This document shows positions 1-4,044 of a DNA stretch of 6,990 bases, piece by piece; within the stretch, counting starts at the first letter, position 1, and every line of letters begins with the position of its first letter. The translations under genes were made by a program, and so were the position numbers. The DNA is taken from NCBI GenBank assembly GCA_003248565.1, contig QFOV01000171.1, positions 1-6,990 of the forward strand. Direction: 5' to 3'. Under the pieces are notes generated by a model. The model was given only the letters and a program-made list of their open reading frames with translations. It made no database searches and had not been told where the DNA came from. The stretch comes from Stenotrophomonas sp. (GTDB lineage Bacteria; Pseudomonadota; Gammaproteobacteria; Xanthomonadales; Xanthomonadaceae).

Positions 1-95
1 GCCATCAGGCGGATCGCCTGCACCACCGCCACATCCGGCGGTACGGCGTGGATCTCAGGGGACTTGGCCCCTAGCAACTGTCGAACGGTCTGCAT
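1..95 (-). CDS. CBS-domain protein, N-terminal fragment (runs off left edge)
   Basis: The minus strand from the ATG at 95 stays open to the window edge, giving 31 complete codons that begin MQTVRQLLGAK and continue through a V-P-P-D-x-A-V-x-x-A-I-R-L-M stretch. That pattern is how the first CBS motif of small stand-alone CBS-pair proteins starts: a short lead strand, then a residue-rich turn and the helix A-I-x-x-M. Such proteins usually bind adenosine nucleotides and act as cytoplasmic energy or redox sensors; the ligand here is unknown. The start is well supported by an AGGAG Shine-Dalgarno six bases upstream. The gene begins inside the 3' end of the upstream glycosyltransferase gene and overlaps it by 41 nt in another frame, so the two are probably co-transcribed and may be translationally coupled. 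Only the beginning is visible, so the family call rests on about 30 residues. Confidence 0.72.
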   Translation of the reverse strand, partial: MQTVRQLLGAKSPEIHAVPPDVAVVQAIRLM

Positions 96-1077
96 GGCGT
101 TCTCCTGCGCTGGCGGATGGGGCAGATACTGCCACGTTCGCCGGCTGCCATGTGTCGATCAGGTACAAGGGCCGCTGCTTGGCCTCCATGTACAGGCGCC
201 CCAGGTATTCGCCGATCAAGCCAAGGGCGATCAACTGCACCCCACCCAGGAACAGGATCGCTGCCATCATCGTCGGCCAGCCAGCAACCCGGTCGCCATA
301 CAGAGCAGCCTTGCCGATCACCCATATCGCAAAACCAAATGCCCCTGCGGCGGTCAACAATCCCAGATAGGTCGCCACCCGCAACGGCGCGGTGGAGAAG
401 CTGGTGATGCCTTCCAGCGCGAAGTTCCACAACTTCCAGAAGCCGAACTTGCTGTTGCCAGCCAGACGCGGCTCGCGTCGATATGGCAGCGCGACACGGT
501 TATAGCCAATCCAGCCAAACAGGCCTTTCATGAACCGGTGGCGCTCGCGCAGCTGCCGCAAGCCGGCCAGCGCGCGCGCAGAAAGCAGTCGGAAATCACC
601 GGTATCAGCCGGAATCGGCGTTTTCGACAAACGCCCCATCACCCGATAGAAAGCTGCTGCGGTAAGCCGCTTCAGCCAGCCGTCACCGCCACGCTCCAGG
701 CGCGTGCCGTAGACATCGTCATACCCCTGCTGCCACAGCGCGACGAACTGCGGAATCATTTCTGGCGGATCCTGGCCATCGGCATCAAGCAGGATCACCG
801 CACCTTCGTCCACAAAGTCCAGCCCTGCGGTCAAGGCGATTTCCTTGCCGAAATTACGCGACAAGCGCAGCGCCGAGACCCGCGGCTCCTGCGCCGCCAG
901 TTGTTGCATCACTGCCCAGGTCGCATCGCTGCTGCCGTCATCGACATACAGAATGCGACCATCGACATTGCCATCCAGCGCCTGCAGCTGCGCGCACAAG
1001 CGCGGGTGCAACTGCGGCAACGCTTCCTGCTCGTTGAAAGCAGTGATCAGCAGCGTCAGGCGTTCTGGCGTATTCAT
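55..1077 (-). CDS. Family 2 glycosyltransferase, polyprenyl-phosphate sugar transferase type (GtrB/DPM1-like)
   Basis: This probably moves a sugar from a nucleotide donor to a polyprenyl phosphate at the inner membrane, feeding envelope glycan modification; donor sugar and end product cannot be read from the sequence. From the ATG at 1077 it is 340 aa. A GT-A domain fills the first 230 residues: ITAFNE at 11-16, VDDGSSD at 45-51, LSRNFGKE at 72-79, the metal-binding DAD at 98-100 in DADGQDPPE, DTGDFRL at 158-164 and a G-N-S-K motif near 207-210. Two membrane segments follow at about 234-256 and 267-292, then the conserved G-E-Y-L-G-R-L-Y stretch and a low-complexity tail. This layout is that of GtrB, YkcC and ArnC-type enzymes. 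A TTG six bases upstream (1083) is a possible alternative start; ATG is preferred. There is no clear Shine-Dalgarno. It lies 27 nt after the mtgA stop and its 3' end overlaps the CBS gene. Confidence 0.88.
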   Translation of the reverse strand: MNTPERLTLLITAFNEQEALPQLHPRLCAQLQALDGNVDGRILYVDDGSSDATWAVMQQLAAQEPRVSALRLSRNFGKEIALTAGLDFVDEGAVILLDADGQDPPEMIPQFVALWQQGYDDVYGTRLERGGDGWLKRLTAAAFYRVMGRLSKTPIPADTGDFRLLSARALAGLRQLRERHRFMKGLFGWIGYNRVALPYRREPRLAGNSKFGFWKLWNFALEGITSFSTAPLRVATYLGLLTAAGAFGFAIWVIGKAALYGDRVAGWPTMMAAILFLGGVQLIALGLIGEYLGRLYMEAKQRPLYLIDTWQPANVAVSAPSASAGERHADRSTVARGQVP

Positions 1078-1100
1078 CGGCAAAGTCTAACAACAGCCAT
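1074..1100 (-). other. Possible 8-codon coupling ORF between mtgA and the glycosyltransferase
   Basis: In the short gap after mtgA the minus strand carries an ATG four bases past the mtgA TGA. It opens an eight-codon frame (MAVVRLCR) whose TGA overlaps the glycosyltransferase ATG as ATGA. The glycosyltransferase lacks a visible Shine-Dalgarno, so ribosomes ending mtgA could reinitiate here and be handed to the next start. A short frame like this can arise by chance and its translation is unproven. Confidence 0.2.
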
Positions 1101-1104
1101 GCGG

Positions 1105-1860
1105 TCAATTGCCGTCGTCGACATAGTCTGCCCCGCCCAGCTGACGCGCCTGCCGCTGGATCCAGGCGGCCCGGCGCTGCACATAAGGCCCAGGCTTGGC
1201 TGCGTTGTAACGCCGTGGCGACGGCAACACCGCCGCCAACCTCGCGCTTTCCGCCGGACTCAGGCGCGCGGCATCCTTGCCCCAATAAGCGCGCGATGCC
1301 GCCTGCACCCCATAGATGCCGTCACCGAACTCGGCCACGTTGGCATACATCTCGATGATCCGCTGCTTCGGCCATAGCGCTTCGATCAGCACCGTGTACC
1401 AGACCTCCAGGCCTTTGCGCAGCCAACTGCGTCCCTGCCACAGGAACACGTTCTTTGCCGTCTGCTGACTGATCGTACTGGCGCCGCGCAGGCGTCCACC
1501 GCGTTCGTTGTGCTTGCGCGCCTTTTCAATGGCCTGCAGGTCGAAACCGTTGTGTTCCGGGAAACGCTGGTCCTCGGCCGCCACCAGGGAAATAGGCACG
1601 CTGCGTGCCATCTGGTCCAGGTCACGCCATTGGTAGCGGATGCGGAACTTCCAGTCCCCCTGCCCCAGTGCCTCCATCTGCCGGAACACCATCACCGTGG
1701 AAAACGGCGGATCGACGAAGCGCAGTACCACCACCTGCACTACGCTGAACGCTGCAAACACCACCGGCGCCCACAACAAGCGCCGCAACCAGCGCTTCCG
1801 GCGCCCTGCCTTTGTCCCTGATTCCTGCTCCACCTTGAGCTCGGCCTGCTCCGCCCCCAT
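1105..1860 (-). CDS. mtgA: Monofunctional biosynthetic peptidoglycan transglycosylase
   Basis: MtgA polymerises lipid II into glycan strands on the periplasmic face of the inner membrane, without transpeptidase activity. The 251-aa protein has a basic cytoplasmic N-terminus (RRKRWLRR around 20-27), one membrane anchor at about 28-46 and then a family GT51 domain. The GT51 motifs are all present: AAEDQRFPEHNGFD at 94-107 with catalytic Glu96, GASTISQQTAKN at 126-137, the R-K-x-x-E motif near 148-152, K-x-R-I-I-E-M-Y-A-N with the second acidic residue near 170, and a late A-A-V-L-P-S-P. The length is close to the roughly 240 aa of E. coli MtgA. The ATG at 1860 is chosen because AAGGTGG lies just upstream; an in-frame ATG at 1896 would add 12 residues but has a poorly placed ribosome site. 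It is the first gene of the minus-strand cluster and is divergent from hslO. Confidence 0.95.
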   Translation of the reverse strand: MGAEQAELKVEQESGTKAGRRKRWLRRLLWAPVVFAAFSVVQVVVLRFVDPPFSTVMVFRQMEALGQGDWKFRIRYQWRDLDQMARSVPISLVAAEDQRFPEHNGFDLQAIEKARKHNERGGRLRGASTISQQTAKNVFLWQGRSWLRKGLEVWYTVLIEALWPKQRIIEMYANVAEFGDGIYGVQAASRAYWGKDAARLSPAESARLAAVLPSPRRYNAAKPGPYVQRRAAWIQRQARQLGGADYVDDGN

Positions 1861-1871
1861 TGATATCCACC

Positions 1872-1900
1872 TTGCAAGACCTTTTGTCCGGCGCATTATC
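1872..1900. promoter_or_regulatory. Candidate divergent promoter between mtgA and hslO
   Basis: The 74-bp gap between the two start codons must hold the promoters of both genes unless they are read from further away. On the plus strand TTGCAA (1872-1877) and CATTAT (1894-1899) are 16 bases apart, each matching the sigma-70 consensus at four of six positions; this could serve hslO and would give a leader of about 30 nt. On the minus strand the same spot reads GATAAT (1900-1895), five of six matches to the -10 box, placed to serve mtgA, though no good -35 is seen behind it. No heat-shock sigma-32 promoter was recognised for hslO. Confidence 0.35.
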
Positions 1901-1934
1901 CGGCACCGGCCCCACCTCGCGTAGATCCAGCCCC

Positions 1935-2828
1935 ATGACCGACACTTCCGACCTCCTTGTCCGCTTCCTCCTGCCCGCCGCCGGTGTGCGCGGCGTCCAT
2001 GTCCGGCTGGGCCAGAGCTGGCGTGAAATCCTGTCCCATGGCGACTACCCGGCCGCCGCCACGCGCCTGCTCGGTGAGGCCAGCGTGGCCTCTGCGCTGT
2101 TCACCGGGCACACCAAGGTGGATGGACGGCTGTCCATTCAGCTTCGCAGCGGCACCGCACTGCGCGCGCTGTTCAGCGAATGCACCTCGGCCGGCACCCT
2201 GCGTGGCATCGCCCAGCTGAACGACGGCGAAGACGCCCCGTCCAGCCTGCGCGCCCTTGGCGAGGATGCCCTGCTCGCCATCACCATCGAGAACCCCGGC
2301 CTGGACCCGCGCGAACCGCAGCGCTACCAGAGCCTGGTCGCACTGACCGGCGACAGCCTGGACGAGGCATTCGAGGACTACTTCCGCCACTCCGAGCAGT
2401 TGCCGACGCGCCTGTTGCTTGCCAGCGACGGCGAGCACGCTGCGGGCCTGCTGCTGCAGAAACTGCCGGGTGATGAGGGTGACGAGGATGGCTGGGTCCG
2501 CGCAGGCGCCTTGTTTGACACCCTCGGCCGTGACGAGCTGCTGGCCCTGCAGGGCAGCGAACTGCTGCACCGCCTGTTCCATGAAGAGAACCCGCAACTG
2601 GTCGGCGACAAGGCCCTGAGCTTTGGCTGCTCCTGCTCACGCGAGCGGGTCAGCGCCATGCTGCAGTCGCTTGGCGAGGAGGAAGCCCGGGCCGCCGCCG
2701 AGCCCACCGGGCAGGTCGAGGTACGCTGCGAATTCTGCGGTCAGGAATATCACTTCCCATTAGCAGAATTCGGCGTATTGTTCACTTCCACACCTGCCAA
2801 CCAGCCCGCTCCCGAGCGGCTGCAATAA
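1935..2828 (+). CDS. hslO: Hsp33, redox-regulated molecular chaperone
   Basis: Hsp33 is a cytoplasmic holdase switched on by oxidative unfolding. In the reduced state four cysteines bind zinc; oxidants form disulfides, release zinc and expose the substrate-binding surface. The 297-aa protein shows the whole family plan. The N-terminal domain has V-R-G-V-x-V-R-L-G near 17-25, a L-L-G-E-A helix and the G-R-L-S-I-Q-L strand. The C-terminal zinc site is Cys232-x-Cys234 and Cys265-x-x-Cys268 with 30 residues between the pairs, within the usual CxC-x(27-32)-CxxC spacing, so the switch should be intact. A proline-rich tail of about 15 residues follows. The ATG at 1935 matches the usual family N-terminus; a TTG frame start at 1860 would add 25 unrelated residues. 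No strong Shine-Dalgarno is visible. No terminator follows, so some read-through into the next gene is possible. Confidence 0.96.
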   Translation: MTDTSDLLVRFLLPAAGVRGVHVRLGQSWREILSHGDYPAAATRLLGEASVASALFTGHTKVDGRLSIQLRSGTALRALFSECTSAGTLRGIAQLNDGEDAPSSLRALGEDALLAITIENPGLDPREPQRYQSLVALTGDSLDEAFEDYFRHSEQLPTRLLLASDGEHAAGLLLQKLPGDEGDEDGWVRAGALFDTLGRDELLALQGSELLHRLFHEENPQLVGDKALSFGCSCSRERVSAMLQSLGEEEARAAAEPTGQVEVRCEFCGQEYHFPLAEFGVLFTSTPANQPAPERLQ

Positions 2829-2864
2829 CGGTCCAACGAGTTACGTTCTGGGGAGGGCGAAGAC

Positions 2865-2893
2865 TTGTTAAGAAACCATAAACCGCATAGGAT
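2865..2893 (+). promoter_or_regulatory. Candidate sigma-70 promoter for the secreted-protein gene
   Basis: TTGTTA (2865-2870) and TAGGAT (2888-2893) are 17 bases apart, each with four of six consensus matches, in the AT-richer part of the 118-bp gap after hslO. Transcription would start near 2900, just before the leader hairpin. This supports separate expression from hslO, but it is a pattern match only. Confidence 0.4.
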
Positions 2894-2904
2894 CAAGAAC
2901 TCAC

Positions 2905-2925
2905 GCGCCGGGAACTTCCTGGCGC
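2905..2925 (+). other. Leader hairpin before the secreted-protein gene
   Basis: GCGCCGGG (2905-2912) and CCTGGCGC (2918-2925) form an 8-bp stem with one G-U pair around an AACTT loop. No T-run follows, so it is not an intrinsic terminator. It would sit at the extreme 5' end of a transcript from the promoter at 2865-2893, ending 21 nt before the ATG. A stabilising or translation-tuning role is inference. Confidence 0.4.
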
Positions 2926-2946
2926 ACACGGGGTCTTACTGAGTCC

Positions 2947-3807
2947 ATGAACGCCTTACTGCGCCTGCCGCTTGCCCTGATGATCGCCCTTGGCGTGGTC
3001 ACGGGCGCGCATGCGCAGAGCAAGCCGCGGGCCGTGGACAGCACCGTGTTGCCGGTTTGGAACCGCGGTAGCGGCAAGGTCGAAGCCCTGCTCTATCTGG
3101 AACCCACTGGCACCCAGAACGTCGGCGCGCGCTGGAATTTCGGCCGTAGCTCGCTGGATGCGGCCTTTGGCCTGTCCTCCGGCGACTCGCTCGGTCTGCT
3201 CTGCAACGGCAGCGGCGGCAGCAGCATTGGTGGCCTTGCCAGCCATTGCATGCTCGCCAGCCTGGGGGACGACGATGACGACAACAACGGGCGTCATATC
3301 TCGGCCACCACCGCGTTCAACCGGCCCGGTGGGCGCGTCGGCATCACCGCTGGCACGGGTCGCGACACGCTCCCTGCCTGGTTGTCGAACGGCGGCAAGG
3401 CCGGCGCGGCAAGAGTCGAACAGAACGACCTGACCGTCTTCGGCCAGAAGAACATCGGTCGCGAAGGCTTCGTCTCCATCGGCGGCACCTACGCCAAGGC
3501 ACGCCTGGTCCCCTTGACCGACGCCGCCCCGGCCGTCGCCGACCAGTGGGACAGCAAGAGCCTGAGCGTCGGAGGCGGCTACGGCGCCTTCAGCGCCAAT
3601 GTGATCGGCCGCGTGGTCGACGCTCCCGGCCACAGCGGCAAATGGGAAGGCCTGGGCTTGGGCATCACCTGGCGCACCCCATGGAGCGGCCAGCTCACGG
3701 TCGGCGCTGAGAACGTGATCACCCGCGGCAAAAACCCGTTCTCGCCGCGCAACGAGAGCAATGACGACGGCGCAATCCCGTACGTGCGGTACGAACAGGA
3801 CCTGTAA
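2947..3807 (+). CDS. Uncharacterised exported protein, probable outer-membrane beta-barrel
   Basis: I do not recognise a named family. The 286-aa product starts with a clear Sec signal peptide: Met-Asn-Ala-Leu-Leu-Arg, a hydrophobic core to about residue 18 and a cleavage site A-H-A|Q after residue 23. The mature part lacks long hydrophobic helices and instead alternates polar and apolar residues in strand-like segments separated by Gly/Asn/Asp turns, for example near 59-76, 165-185, 200-215 and 235-255. It ends in Y-V-R-Y-E-Q-D-L, resembling a barrel assembly signal though with Leu rather than Phe last. Residues 242-256 and this terminus resemble the end of the TonB receptor encoded next door. 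One cysteine pair (86 and 101) and a five-Asp run (108-112) probably lie in one exposed loop. It has its own promoter candidate and terminator, so it looks monocistronic; the ribosome site is weak. A porin-like, accessory or surface role is possible; function is unknown. Confidence 0.85.
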   Translation: MNALLRLPLALMIALGVVTGAHAQSKPRAVDSTVLPVWNRGSGKVEALLYLEPTGTQNVGARWNFGRSSLDAAFGLSSGDSLGLLCNGSGGSSIGGLASHCMLASLGDDDDDNNGRHISATTAFNRPGGRVGITAGTGRDTLPAWLSNGGKAGAARVEQNDLTVFGQKNIGREGFVSIGGTYAKARLVPLTDAAPAVADQWDSKSLSVGGGYGAFSANVIGRVVDAPGHSGKWEGLGLGITWRTPWSGQLTVGAENVITRGKNPFSPRNESNDDGAIPYVRYEQDL

Positions 3808-3834
3808 CCAATATTTCTTTTTGGTACACGACCC

Positions 3835-3865
3835 AACGCCCCTCAGGGGCGTTTTTCGTTTTTGT
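3835..3865 (+). terminator. Intrinsic terminator after the secreted-protein gene
   Basis: AACGCCCC (3835-3842) and GGGGCGTT (3846-3853) form a perfect 8-bp stem around a TCA loop, followed by a T-rich tail through 3863 interrupted by one CG. It begins 27 bases past the stop codon and isolates this gene from the receptor downstream. Confidence 0.85.
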
Positions 3866-3960
3866 TTGAAAATTCAGCACTTTGCCAAGTTTCATACTTT
3901 CCTACCCAATCATTAACCAATCTTTAATTTATTTGCAGTCGCAAGTACTATCGGTCTCAG
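3866..3960 (+). promoter_or_regulatory. AT-rich upstream region of the TonB receptor with weak promoter candidate
   Basis: The stretch is markedly AT-rich against the GC-rich surroundings, as expected upstream of a well-expressed gene. The best pattern is TACTAT (3946-3951) as a -10, with TTTAAT (3923-3928) 17 bases upstream as a poor -35. Transcription from here would begin near 3958 and place both downstream hairpins in the leader. A TTAA-N7-TTAA pattern (3913-3927) could be an operator, but no regulator is recognisable and I see no convincing Fur box. Confidence 0.3.
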
Positions 3961-3961
3961 C

Positions 3962-3997
3962 CTCGGGCTTTGGATCCGCCTTTCGGATCCACCCGGG
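3962..3997 (+). other. Large leader hairpin upstream of the TonB receptor
   Basis: The core is an exact inverted repeat, TGGATCCG (3971-3978) and CGGATCCA (3984-3991), around CCTTT. After a three-base bulge the stem extends with CTCGGG (3962-3967) against CCCGGG (3992-3997), counting one G-U pair, for about 14 pairs in total. No T-run follows, so it is not a simple terminator. Being 48 bases before the start codon, it probably folds in the mRNA leader. Confidence 0.6.
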
Positions 3998-4002
3998 CCA
4001 TA

Positions 4003-4015
4003 CCACGTAGCACCC
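4003..4015 (+). repeat. Short direct repeat flanking the TonB receptor, left copy
   Basis: CCACGTAGCACCC here matches CCACGTAGTACCC at 6883-6895 in 12 of 13 positions, in the same orientation on either side of the receptor gene. It is too short to assign to a repeat family and could be coincidence. Confidence 0.35.
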
Positions 4016-4027
4016 AAGTCCACTTGG
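4014..4027 (+). other. Small hairpin just upstream of the receptor ribosome-binding region
   Basis: CCAAG (4014-4018) and CTTGG (4023-4027) pair around TCCA; the DNA is a near-perfect palindrome, CCAAGT-CC-ACTTGG. It ends one base before the purine tract AGAGAGAGAA (4031-4040) that serves as ribosome site for the ATG at 4045. It could modulate initiation, or be a small protein-binding operator. Confidence 0.4.
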
Positions 4028-4044
4028 CAGAGAGAGAGAACCCA

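Noticed and set aside
64..1377. A 437-codon plus-strand frame across the glycosyltransferase and mtgA
   Set aside because: It is antisense to two genes with complete catalytic motifs, and its product is Arg/Gln/His/Pro-rich with no domain signature.
1860..1934. Upstream TTG start that would lengthen Hsp33 by 25 residues
   Set aside because: The added residues do not resemble the family N-terminus and would run through the candidate divergent promoter; ATG 1935 fits the usual start.
3807..3825. ACCAA/TTGGT inverted repeat just after the exported-protein stop
   Set aside because: The 5-bp AT-rich stem with a 9-base loop is weak, and the much stronger terminator directly follows.
3972..3990. 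Two GGATCC sites close together, as might be left by cloning
   Set aside because: They are the two arms of a longer natural inverted repeat whose pairing extends outward; nothing else looks like vector sequence.
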